Positions 17,102-25,077 of a DNA stretch of 64,000 bases are shown piece by piece. The stretch's first letter is position 1. Every line of letters starts with the position of its first letter. The translations under genes were made by a program, and so were the position numbers. Source of the stretch: JACQFK01 sp964619955 (lineage in GTDB: Bacteria; Planctomycetota; MHYJ01; JACPRB01); NCBI GenBank assembly GCA_964619955.1, contig CAZUJF010000002.1, positions 62,001-126,000 of the forward strand. The letters are read 5' to 3'. The notes below the pieces were generated by a model. The model was not told where the DNA came from and made no database searches. It worked only from the letters and a program-made list of their open reading frames with translations.

Positions 17102-18049
17102 TCAGTGGCTCGGTTCGGCCGGCCAGTAGACCTCCTCGGCCTTGACGAAGGACTCGAGATACTCGCGCTCCTCGATCAGCGCCCGGGTCGTCGCGCCGGC
17201 CAGGTGGCTGGCGTGGGCCCGGATGGCCTCGCGCTTGCGCCGGATCTCGTCCGGCCCGAGTGCCAGACGAATCGGCGGCGGCCAGGGAACGCCCCTCGGA
17301 ACCGCCTCCCCTTTCACCACATGCCGCTCCAGCAGGGCCGCCGGCGTGTCCCCCCCGGGCCACGGCCATTCGGGGCCGCCGTGGATGAGGTAGGTGTCGA
17401 GCGGGCCCCGGTACCCGGCGAGCGCGACCGCGTCGCGCACGAAGCGGAACGCGGCCTGGTGGTCGGGGTGCTGGTCGGCCTCGCTGGTCACGCAGATGCG
17501 CCCCGGACGGAAGCCGCGGATCAGCCCGACGACGTCCTCCAGCACCGCGGCCCGCGTGTAGGGCGCGGGGCGGCCGTGGACGGCGCTCCGGTGGTCGGGC
17601 TGCGCGGGGCCGTAGGTTTCGGTCCTGCCCGTGAACTTCTGGCGGACGGGATCGACGGCGCGAGAGACGGCGTCGAGGGCGGAATCGGGATAGCCGAGGA
17701 AGACGAGGTCGGCGGGGTCGCCGCCGAGGGCCTGGAGGGCGCTGCGGGACTGGAGCTGCCGGAAGCGGGCGAGCTCGACGAAGTCCTCGGGCTGGAGCTG
17801 CTCGACGGGTTTCTTGCGCACGAGGGAGGCGAGGCCGGGAAAGCCGTCGCCGTGGGTGAAGACGACGACCTTGACGCGCGCGCCGGCGGCGAGGGTGCGG
17901 CGGATGAGCCCGGCGCAGCCGAGGGCCTCGTCGTCCGGGTGCGGCGCGAAGACCAGGAGGTCGGCCGGCCGGCCCGCGGTCTCGGGGGGCGCCGCGCAGC
18001 CGGCGAGGAGACCGCCGAACAGCAGGACGGCGATGCGGCGGCGTTTCAT
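17102..18049 (-). CDS. PIG-L family deacetylase, lipoprotein
   Basis: PIG-L/LmbE enzymes are zinc-dependent deacetylases acting on N-acetylglucosaminyl groups. The 315-residue protein has a lipobox LLAGC (Cys18), so it is predicted to sit in a membrane on the outer side. The metal motif PHPDDE is at 36-41, and an HPDH motif near residue 200 supplies the second histidine set. The ATG at 18049 is chosen over an upstream start because it places the signal peptide at the N-terminus. The substrate is unknown. A chaperone or operon partner is not evident; the gene stands alone. Confidence 0.82.
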   Translation of the reverse strand: MKRRRIAVLLFGGLLAGCAAPPETAGRPADLLVFAPHPDDEALGCAGLIRRTLAAGARVKVVVFTHGDGFPGLASLVRKKPVEQLQPEDFVELARFRQLQSRSALQALGGDPADLVFLGYPDSALDAVSRAVDPVRQKFTGRTETYGPAQPDHRSAVHGRPAPYTRAAVLEDVVGLIRGFRPGRICVTSEADQHPDHQAAFRFVRDAVALAGYRGPLDTYLIHGGPEWPWPGGDTPAALLERHVVKGEAVPRGVPWPPPIRLALGPDEIRRKREAIRAHASHLAGATTRALIEEREYLESFVKAEEVYWPAEPSH

Positions 18050-18173
18050 GCGCGGATCATGATACGGAATCCCTTCCCTCAAGCCCACCGGTCACCGAAG
18101 TGCAACTCGCCCGCAGGACGCTCTATCGGTCTGATTCCTGAAAGGTTGCCCCAAGCCTTGCGTCCGGTTGAAT

Positions 18174-18566
18174 ATGAGGCACTTTGTGGTGGCGGGGGCG
18201 GTCCTCCTGTTCTTTGCCTTGGCGCTGTTTTTGGAGTCTCTTCGAGACGAGTCGGAGGTCCTGGAACTTTACGAAGCCGAGGGCTTGATCTATCACGCGG
18301 CTGGCGGCTTCCCTGGAGTGGAGATATCCCTGGCCTCTGAGATGGATGTACTCGATCCGCCGATGTGGTGCGCTTCGGAGATGGTGGACCTGGCCCGCTG
18401 TGTCGTGCGTGCGGACGCTGAGGTGACCGTTGACTCGGGGATGCTGGTCGTTCGCGCCTCGCGGATGGAGCAGTTCGGGGTGCGCGGGCTCCTCGCCCTC
18501 CTGCACGGGTGGCAACGCGCGATCGAAGGGCTAAACGCCGTCTTTAAGACAGTCCGCTTACGTTGA
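18174..18566 (+). CDS. Small single-pass membrane protein, unknown
   Basis: A 130-residue product, or 132 residues if the TTG at 18168 is used. It begins with a transmembrane segment at about residues 4-20 (FVVAGAVLLFFALALFL), followed by a soluble domain. I do not recognise the family. Codon use is less GC-biased than in the neighbours, which fits an accessory gene, so the call is moderately uncertain. A strong terminator begins 11 bp after the stop, which supports a real transcription unit ending here. Confidence 0.5.
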   Translation: MRHFVVAGAVLLFFALALFLESLRDESEVLELYEAEGLIYHAAGGFPGVEISLASEMDVLDPPMWCASEMVDLARCVVRADAEVTVDSGMLVVRASRMEQFGVRGLLALLHGWQRAIEGLNAVFKTVRLR

Positions 18567-18576
18567 CCCGATCCTG

Positions 18577-18643
18577 AAAAGCAGCCCGTCTGTCTTGTCG
18601 TGTCCCGGGACACGACAAAACAGACGGGCTGCTTTTTTTAGTT
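18577..18643 (+). terminator. Very long rho-independent terminator hairpin
   Basis: Two 30-nt arms (18577-18606 and 18607-18636) pair with a single mismatch, meet at a CCCGGG centre and are followed by a run of T. It lies just after the small membrane protein gene and works on paper in both directions, because the left arm starts with AAAA. The stem contains the core ACAGACGGGCTGCTTT, which is repeated in the hairpin at 50876-50940. Confidence 0.8.
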
Positions 18644-18705
18644 CGTCTCCATTGCCCCCCGCTGCGCTATATCTAAGGGGCAGATCACGAGGAGATGAGA
18701 GCCGG

Positions 18706-20130
18706 ATGGGCAGCGCGATCCTGTACTGCTATCGCTGCAGCACGCAGCTGCGCGAGGCGCATTTCGAGCAGGGCAAGGCCTACAAGATCGACACCCGCGC
18801 CTGCTGTGCCGCCTGCGCCCCCGAGGCCGTCCGGGAACTGCCCCCGGACCGCGTCAAATCCCTGCTCGACCAGCTCCACGGCCGCGACGAGAAAGCCACC
18901 CGCTCGCGACCCTCGATCCGGACCCCCCGGCCCATGCCCGCCGTCCCGGCCCGCGGCCTCCCCCTGCCCTGGCTGATCGGCGGCTTCGCGGTCGTCCTCC
19001 TGGTCGTCGTCCTCCTCATGTCCGGCCGCTCCGCGCCCCCCGCCGCCGCCCCGGTCCCCGCCAAGACGGCCGGAGGGACCCCGGCAAAGACGACCCCCGA
19101 AACCCCTGTCCAAACCGCCCTCAAACAGGCCCTCGCGTTCGCCGCGAAGAACCCCGACGATTTCGCCGGACAGATCCGCGAGTTCGAGGCCGTGGTGCTC
19201 GCGGGCGGCGCCACCCCGTCCGGCGAGGAGGCGCGGCGCCAGCTCGCGCTCGCCCGGGCCGCACAAAAAGAGGCGGTCGAGCGCGGCATGCTCGTCCTCG
19301 AACGGGACCTCGAAGCGCTCCTCAAGGCCGAAGCCTACGGCCGCGCGGGCAAGCTCATCGACGACGCGAAGGCCCGCCGCAAGGACCCCCAGTGGATCTT
19401 CGCGGTGGAGAAGCGCGCCCGGGACCTCAAAGCCTCCGTCGAACTCGTCTACGCCCCCCTCCGCGAGAAGGCCCTCGACGCCAAGGGGCGCGGCGCGGCG
19501 GCCGACGTCGACGCCGTCCTCTCCCGCCTCGGCGCCTGGGGCCTCCCGTCGTACCCGGAGAAGCTGAAACAGGAGCTTGACGGGGTGGTCACGCAGCTGC
19601 TGATCGACGACTTCGACGCGATGTCGCCCGGCTGGAAGTACGTCGGCGGCGAGGAGTTCCCCGGCGCGAAGGGCTCGCTGACGGTGGACGGACAGGTGAA
19701 ACACGGCGGCCGCGCCTCGTTCCGGCTTCACGGCGACTTCATCGGCGGCGGCGCGTACGTCGGCGTCTGGCTGGACATCCTCGGCCGTCTGGGCGGCCGG
19801 GACGTGAAGGAGCTCCGGCTCTGGATGAAGTCGTCCACGCGCGGCTCGTTCGGCATCCGGCTGGCGGACGGATCGGGCCAGGTCCACCAGCGCCACGTGA
19901 ACCTGCCGGGCGGGCCGTCCGGGGAATGGCAGGAGGTCGTGCTCCGGATCCAGGACCTCGTCGGCGGCGAGCGCTGGGGCGGCGCGAACGACGGCAAGTG
20001 GCACGCTCCGCTCAAGGGCCTCGGCATCAACGCCGGCCGCAGCGTGGAGCCGGGTCAGAAGGACCTCAAGCCCGCGGAGGTCTGGTTCGACGACCTCGTC
20101 GGCGTCCTCGCCGAACCCGAGCGGCGCTGA
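18706..20130 (+). CDS. Zinc-ribbon, single-pass membrane protein with a C-terminal beta-sandwich
   Basis: The 474-residue protein begins with a cysteine cluster (YCYRC near residues 7-11 and CCAAC near 34-38) that looks like a short zinc ribbon. A transmembrane helix lies at about 90-107 (GGFAVVLLVVVLLM). A coiled helical region and then a beta-rich domain (about 305-474) follow, the latter resembling carbohydrate-binding or jellyroll modules (FDDLVGVL at the end). The ATG at 18706 is chosen because a GAGGAG lies upstream and the cysteine motif starts at once. No catalytic motif was seen. A role as a surface or envelope sensor is only a guess. Confidence 0.65.
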   Translation: MGSAILYCYRCSTQLREAHFEQGKAYKIDTRACCAACAPEAVRELPPDRVKSLLDQLHGRDEKATRSRPSIRTPRPMPAVPARGLPLPWLIGGFAVVLLVVVLLMSGRSAPPAAAPVPAKTAGGTPAKTTPETPVQTALKQALAFAAKNPDDFAGQIREFEAVVLAGGATPSGEEARRQLALARAAQKEAVERGMLVLERDLEALLKAEAYGRAGKLIDDAKARRKDPQWIFAVEKRARDLKASVELVYAPLREKALDAKGRGAAADVDAVLSRLGAWGLPSYPEKLKQELDGVVTQLLIDDFDAMSPGWKYVGGEEFPGAKGSLTVDGQVKHGGRASFRLHGDFIGGGAYVGVWLDILGRLGGRDVKELRLWMKSSTRGSFGIRLADGSGQVHQRHVNLPGGPSGEWQEVVLRIQDLVGGERWGGANDGKWHAPLKGLGINAGRSVEPGQKDLKPAEVWFDDLVGVLAEPERR

Positions 20131-20154
20131 GGTCGATCCCGGCGGGGCCCGGCC

Positions 20155-21252
20155 CTATCTCAGGTACGCGCCGCAGGATCGGCGGACGACGAGCGGGGCG
20201 TGGAGGAGGATGAGGCGGCCGGGCAGCTCCGGGTTCTCCTTGCGTTCCAGAAGCGTCCGCACCGCGATCGTGCCGAGGTCGGCGAGCGGCTGGCGGACGG
20301 TCGTCAGCGGGACGCGCAGCAGCTTCGAATAGCGGACGTCGTCGAAACCCGCCACCCGCACGGTTTCGGGCACCCGGAAGTTCAGCGTGTCGAGGCAGTG
20401 CATCAACTGCGCCGCGGTGACGTCGTTGGCGGCGAGGATCGCCCGGGCCCGCTGCGTCCCGACCATGCCGCGGACGAAGGCCGCGTCCTCGGGGTCTCCC
20501 CAGTGGACCCATTCCGCGCGGGGGGAAATGTTCCGTTCGAGCAGGGCCTCCTGGTAGCCGGCGATGCGCAGCGCGACCGTGGCGGCCGAGAGGGGGCGCG
20601 CCACGAAATCGACCCGCTTGAGGCCGGACGAGAGCAGATGCCGCGTCAGGAGGAACGCCGCCCGGCGGTGGTCGATGCTGACCAGGTCGTGCCGGCTGCG
20701 CTCCGGGTAGGGGACGATGTCGCGGTCGAGCAGCACCACGGGGATCCCGGCGCGCCCGAGCTTCTCCAGGATGCGGCGGTTGACGGCGTCCTTCTTGGGC
20801 GCGAGTTCGAGCGGCGCGAAGAAGACCCCCGCGGCCTTCCGTTCGACGTAGCGGTCGCAGAGCTCCTCGGCCTGGCGGCCCTGGCCGTCGCCGCCCTCGG
20901 AGGAGTCCCCGAGCAGCGCGGTGTGCCCCCGCTGCTGCAGCTCCCGGGCGATCCGGCGCGCGATGGGCTCGAAGATCTCGATTTCGCCCAGCCCGGGGAT
21001 GAGCAGTCCGAAGAGGCCGCCCCCGGGGCCCTTCGCGCGCCTCACGAACGTGCCCGCGCCGGCCCGCCGCTCCACCAGCCCCATGCGCTCCAGCTCCCGG
21101 ATCGCCCGCGCCACGGTGGGACGGGAGGCGGAGAAGCGCGCGCCCAGCTCCGCCTCGGTGGGGATGCGGCCGCCCTCGGCCAGGCGTCCCGAGCGGAGCT
21201 CCCCGTGGGCCCAGTCGAAGATGTCCCGGTATTTCGTCCGTCGTTCGCTCAT
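20155..21252 (-). CDS. GntR-type regulator with LacI-like sugar-binding domain
   Basis: The 365-residue protein has an N-terminal GntR winged helix (about 5-70, with RIPTEAELGARFSASRPTVARAIREL) joined to a periplasmic-binding-protein-like effector domain (about 80-365, ending with a GFDD segment and PLTTVRQPL). This is the AraR-type architecture, in which sugar binding releases DNA. It is divergent to a sugar ABC operon and faces repeated operator-like sequences, so it most likely represses both itself and that operon. The ATG at 21252 is preferred over a TTG two codons upstream. Confidence 0.88.
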   Translation of the reverse strand: MSERRTKYRDIFDWAHGELRSGRLAEGGRIPTEAELGARFSASRPTVARAIRELERMGLVERRAGAGTFVRRAKGPGGGLFGLLIPGLGEIEIFEPIARRIARELQQRGHTALLGDSSEGGDGQGRQAEELCDRYVERKAAGVFFAPLELAPKKDAVNRRILEKLGRAGIPVVLLDRDIVPYPERSRHDLVSIDHRRAAFLLTRHLLSSGLKRVDFVARPLSAATVALRIAGYQEALLERNISPRAEWVHWGDPEDAAFVRGMVGTQRARAILAANDVTAAQLMHCLDTLNFRVPETVRVAGFDDVRYSKLLRVPLTTVRQPLADLGTIAVRTLLERKENPELPGRLILLHAPLVVRRSCGAYLR

Positions 21253-21256
21253 GGTC

Positions 21257-21350
21257 AAATGTTATTACATTTACCTAGGTGCAGCAACGGAAATTCATCT
21301 GATAAGCATACAATGTGTTGAAATGTAATGACTGTAGGTGTGTAATGTAA
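21257..21350. promoter_or_regulatory. Divergent promoter region with repeated GntR-like operator sites
   Basis: AAATGT and ACATTT arms form a perfect palindrome at 21257-21272, directly before the regulator gene. A closely related sequence, AAATGTAATGAC, lies at 21321-21332, and TGTAATGTAAC at about 21340-21350, just before the binding-protein ATG (21353). TACAAT (21309-21314) is a possible -10 for the operon; no clear -35 box is seen. The last two sites would block RNA polymerase downstream of it. Confidence 0.55.
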
Positions 21351-21352
21351 CC

Positions 21353-22303
21353 ATGCTTAGGATCGGGGCCGCCTGGCTCCTGCTGGGGCTGCTGGCGGGC
21401 TGCGACGCGCGTCCGGCGAGGCGCCTGGTCGGGGTGTCCGTCCTCACGCTCCAGAACCCCTTCTTCAAGGAGATCGCGGACACGTTCGCGGCCGAAGCGG
21501 CCCGCAGGGGCTATGAAGCCGTCGTGGTCAGCGGCGACTTCGACGTCTCGAAGCAGGACCGTCAGGTGAAGGACTTCATCGTGAAGGGGGTGGAGGCGAT
21601 CGTGCTCTGCCCCTGCGACTCCAAGGCCATCGCGCCGGCCATCCGGGAGGCGAATGCCGCGGGCGTCCCGGTCTTCACCGTGGACATCGGCTGCCTGATT
21701 CCCGAGGCGAGGGTGGTCGCCCATGTGGCCACCGACAACCTCTCCGGGGGGCGCCAGGCGGGCGAGGCCATGATCGAGGCCCTCGGGCCGTCCGGCGGGA
21801 AGATCGCCGTGCTCGATCACAAGCCCATCGAATCCTGCCAGCTCCGCGTGAAGGGATTCAAGGAGGTGATCCTCGCCCACAACGCGACGCCCGGCCGGCC
21901 GCGGATCGAGATCGTCGCCGAGCTGCCCGGCGGGGGCGCCAAGGACGCGGGCTTCAAGGCGGCCGAGGACCTCCTCCAGGCCCATCCCGACCTGGCGGGA
22001 CTCTTCGCGATCAACGACCCCTCCGCCCTCGGCGCCCGCGCGGCCCTCGAGAAGGCGGGGCGCGCCGACCGCGTCCGCATCGTCGGCTTCGACGGCCAGC
22101 CCGAGGGCAAGAGGGCCATCCGTGACGGGAAGATGTACGCCGACCCGGTCCAGTTCCCGGATCAGATCGGCCGCCGCGCCGCGCAGGTCCTCGCCGCCTA
22201 CTTCGACGGCGACGCCGTCCCCGCCGAGATCCTGATTTCCACCGGCCTCTACCGGAGGGCGGACGCCCTGAAGGATCCCGCGCTCGAGGAGGCCCCGAAA
22301 TGA
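21353..22303 (+). CDS. Sugar ABC transporter substrate-binding lipoprotein
   Basis: The 316-residue periplasmic-binding protein belongs to the RbsB/FrcB class. A lipobox LLAGC (Cys17) shows it is lipid-anchored. The first strand VGVSVLTLQNPFF and the loops with DNLSGG (about residues 130-135) and IVGFDGQPEG (near 245) fit pentose/hexose binders. The ATG at 21353 is chosen because it places the signal peptide correctly; a GTG exists 15 bp upstream. Its stop overlaps the ATPase start (ATGA). Fructose is a reasonable ligand because a GH32 enzyme ends the operon. Confidence 0.88.
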   Translation: MLRIGAAWLLLGLLAGCDARPARRLVGVSVLTLQNPFFKEIADTFAAEAARRGYEAVVVSGDFDVSKQDRQVKDFIVKGVEAIVLCPCDSKAIAPAIREANAAGVPVFTVDIGCLIPEARVVAHVATDNLSGGRQAGEAMIEALGPSGGKIAVLDHKPIESCQLRVKGFKEVILAHNATPGRPRIEIVAELPGGGAKDAGFKAAEDLLQAHPDLAGLFAINDPSALGARAALEKAGRADRVRIVGFDGQPEGKRAIRDGKMYADPVQFPDQIGRRAAQVLAAYFDGDAVPAEILISTGLYRRADALKDPALEEAPK

Positions 22304-23778
22304 GCGATCCCGTGCTGCTGGAGATGCTGGGGATCTGCAAGAGCTTCCCCGGCGTCCGCGCCCTCGACGGGGTGGATCTCGATCTGCGCGCCGGCGAAGT
22401 CCTCGCCCTCCTCGGCGAGAACGGCGCGGGGAAAAGCACGCTGATCCGGATCCTGTCGGGCGCCTGCCGTCCCGACGGCGGCCGCATCCGGATGCACGGG
22501 AGGGAGCTCGGGATCCGCTCGCCGCTGGACGCGCGGCGCGCGGGCATCTCCGTCATCCACCAGGAATTCGCCCAGGTGCCTTCGCTCAGCGCGGCCGAGA
22601 ACGTCTTCCTCGGCCGCGAGTCCGGCCCCTGGCTCCGCCGCGCCGAGGAAGAGCGCCGGGCCGCGGAGCTTTTCGGGAGGCTGGGGGTGCCGGTGCCGCC
22701 GGCCGCGCTCTGCCGCGACCTCAGCGTCGCCCAGCAGCAGATCGTCGAGATCGCCAAGGCCCTCGCCGCCGACGCCCGCGTCCTCGTGATGGACGAACCC
22801 ACGGCCGCGCTCACGCCCCGCGAAGCCGCCTCGCTCTTCGCCGTGATCCGCGAGCTCCGGGGCCGGGGCTGGGGGATCATCTACATCAGCCACCGGCTCG
22901 ACGAGATCGACGAGATCGCCGACCGCATCCGGATCCTGCGCGACGGCCGCCCCGCGGGGCCCGTCCTGGCGGGACGCGTCGAGCGCGCGCGCTTGATCGA
23001 GGGCATGGTCGGGCGGCGTCTCGACGGGGAGTTCCCGCGCCGGGCGACGGTCCCCGGGCGGGCCCGGCTCGAGGTGGTGGGCCTCCGCGGCGGAAAGGTC
23101 CGGGACGTCTCGTTCACGATCCGGGCCGGAGAGATCCTCGGCCTGACCGGGCTCGTCGGAGCGGGCCGCACGGAGACGGCCCGCCTGCTCTTCGGCGCGG
23201 ATCGCGCGCAGGGCGGCACGGTCAGGCTCGACGGACGCCTGCTGGAGATCGCGTCACCGCGCGACGCCATCCGCGCGGGCCTCGCGCTGCTCACGGAGGA
23301 CCGCAAGGGCCAGGGCCTGGTGCTCTCCCATTCCGTGACCGACAACTTCGCCCTGCCGAACCTCGGGTCCTGGTCGCGCCTGGGGGTCGTCGATTTCCGG
23401 AAGGCCCGCCGCGCGCTACAGGGGCATGCCGGCGCCCTCCGCCTCAAGGCGGCGGATGTCGACGGGCCCGCCGGAGCGCTGTCCGGCGGCAGCCAGCAGA
23501 AGCTGGTCCTGGCGAAGTGGCTGGAGCGCGACGGCGAGGTCGTGATCTTCGACGAGCCCACGCGGGGCATCGACGTGGGCGCCAAGGTCGAGATCTACCG
23601 GCTCATGAACGATCTGGCCGCGCGGGGCAAGGCCGTCCTCATGATCAGCTCCGAGCTGCCGGAGGTGCTGGGGATGTCGGACCGCATCCTCGTCATGCAC
23701 GACGGGCGCGTGACGGGGGAGATCCGGGACGTCGCGTCGGCGACGCAGGGCCAGATCCTGACGCTGGCGGTGGGGTAG
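22300..23778 (+). CDS. Sugar ABC transporter ATP-binding protein (two ATPase domains)
   Basis: This is an RbsA/MglA-type 492-residue protein with two fused ATPase halves. The first has Walker A GENGAGKST (39-47), the LSVAQQQ signature and the MDEPTAAL Walker B. The second has a degenerate Walker A reading GLVGAGRT (284-291, Arg for Lys), which is typical of the class, then LSGGSQQK (about 394) and FDEPTRGID. It provides energy for sugar import with the permease at 23782. It overlaps the binding-protein gene by 4 bp. Confidence 0.92.
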   Translation: MSDPVLLEMLGICKSFPGVRALDGVDLDLRAGEVLALLGENGAGKSTLIRILSGACRPDGGRIRMHGRELGIRSPLDARRAGISVIHQEFAQVPSLSAAENVFLGRESGPWLRRAEEERRAAELFGRLGVPVPPAALCRDLSVAQQQIVEIAKALAADARVLVMDEPTAALTPREAASLFAVIRELRGRGWGIIYISHRLDEIDEIADRIRILRDGRPAGPVLAGRVERARLIEGMVGRRLDGEFPRRATVPGRARLEVVGLRGGKVRDVSFTIRAGEILGLTGLVGAGRTETARLLFGADRAQGGTVRLDGRLLEIASPRDAIRAGLALLTEDRKGQGLVLSHSVTDNFALPNLGSWSRLGVVDFRKARRALQGHAGALRLKAADVDGPAGALSGGSQQKLVLAKWLERDGEVVIFDEPTRGIDVGAKVEIYRLMNDLAARGKAVLMISSELPEVLGMSDRILVMHDGRVTGEIRDVASATQGQILTLAVG

Positions 23779-23781
23779 ACG

Positions 23782-25077
23782 ATGATGCGGTCGCGCTTCG
23801 TCTCGGACTACGGCATGGTCTTCGTGCTCCTGCTGCTGGGCGCCTGGTTCAGCTGGGCGACGCTGGCGGAGGAGCCCGTGACGGGGCCCGCAGGGGCCGA
23901 TGCGCTGGCCCGGGACCTCGAGGGGCCCCGCGTGCTGGTCGTCGCGGGCCCCGGGGACGGGGAGGCCGCCTTCGCCGCCGCGCTGAAGGAGCGCCTGGAG
24001 CGGCGCGGCATCGCGGCCGAGATCGCGGCCGGGCATCCCCACGAGATCCGGGAGCGGCTGAGGGCGCAGGCGCCCGAACAACTCGCGCTCAGCGCGCGGG
24101 CGGCGAAGTGGGGGCTCTTCGCGCGTCCGGAGTTCGCGTCGATCCCCCGCCGGTCCCCGCAGGGGCGGCTCCGGTCCAGCTTCCTCAAGGGCGAGAACCT
24201 GCTCAACATCGCGAACCAGATCTCGGTGGTCGCGCTGATCGCCGTCGGCCTGACCTTCGTCATCATCTCGGGCGGCATCGACCTCTCGGTGGGCAGCCTG
24301 ATCGCCCTGTCGGCGGTGGTGACGACGTGGCTGATCCGCGGGGCGGCCGGGGCGGAGCAGGCGGGCGCCGGGGGGATGCTGCTCTGCTCGCTCGCGGGGG
24401 TCGCGGCCTGCGGCGCCGCGGGCCTCGTCTCGGGCGCGTTCATCACCGGCTTCGGGCTGCCGCCGTTCGTGGTGACGCTCGCGATGATGCTCGTCGTCGG
24501 CGGCGCGGCGTCGATCCTCGCGGAGGGGCAGTCGATCTACCAGGTCCCGGAGGGCTTCGTCCGCCTGGGCCGCGGGGCGGACCTCGCCGGCATCCCCAAC
24601 GCGGTGCTGCTCATGGGGGCGCTCTACGTCGCGGCGCATGCCGCGCTGAGCCGGACGATCGCCGGACGCTATCTCTACGCCGTCGGCGGCAACGCCGAGG
24701 CGGCGCGGCTTTCGGGGGTCCCCGTCCGGCGCGTGCTCCTCGCCGCCTACGCGGCGTCCGGGGCCCTCGCGGGCCTGGGCGGCGTGGTGATGGCCTCCCA
24801 GCTCAAGAGCGGCGCGCCCACCTACGGGCAGATGTACGAGCTTTACGGCATCGCCGCGGTCGTGGTCGGCGGCACGAGCCTCAGCGGCGGGGAGGGGAAG
24901 ATCTTCGGCACGCTCATCGGCGCCTTCCTCATCGCCGTCATCCAGAACGGCATGAACCTCACGGGCGTGGAGAGTTACACGCAGAAGGTGGTCCTGGGCT
25001 CGGTCATCCTCGCGGCCGTGCTGCTCGACCGCCTGAAAAGGCGACGCTGGTTCGTATCCAGGGAGAAGACCGCATGA
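23782..25077 (+). CDS. Sugar ABC transporter permease with an unusual inserted domain
   Basis: This is an RbsC-type permease of 431 residues. It has the conserved ENLLNI segment (about 138-143), the TFVIISGGIDLSVGS signature and the GGTSLSGGEG loop near the C-terminus. A first transmembrane segment (about 12-28) is separated from the core by roughly 100 extra residues (30-133). That stretch includes a beta-alpha-beta-like pattern (RVLVVAGPGDG, then KERLERRGIAAEIAAG) which ordinary RbsC proteins lack. The extra part should be periplasmic. It starts 3 bp after the ATPase gene and overlaps the GH32 gene (ATGA). Confidence 0.88.
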   Translation: MMRSRFVSDYGMVFVLLLLGAWFSWATLAEEPVTGPAGADALARDLEGPRVLVVAGPGDGEAAFAAALKERLERRGIAAEIAAGHPHEIRERLRAQAPEQLALSARAAKWGLFARPEFASIPRRSPQGRLRSSFLKGENLLNIANQISVVALIAVGLTFVIISGGIDLSVGSLIALSAVVTTWLIRGAAGAEQAGAGGMLLCSLAGVAACGAAGLVSGAFITGFGLPPFVVTLAMMLVVGGAASILAEGQSIYQVPEGFVRLGRGADLAGIPNAVLLMGALYVAAHAALSRTIAGRYLYAVGGNAEAARLSGVPVRRVLLAAYAASGALAGLGGVVMASQLKSGAPTYGQMYELYGIAAVVVGGTSLSGGEGKIFGTLIGAFLIAVIQNGMNLTGVESYTQKVVLGSVILAAVLLDRLKRRRWFVSREKTA

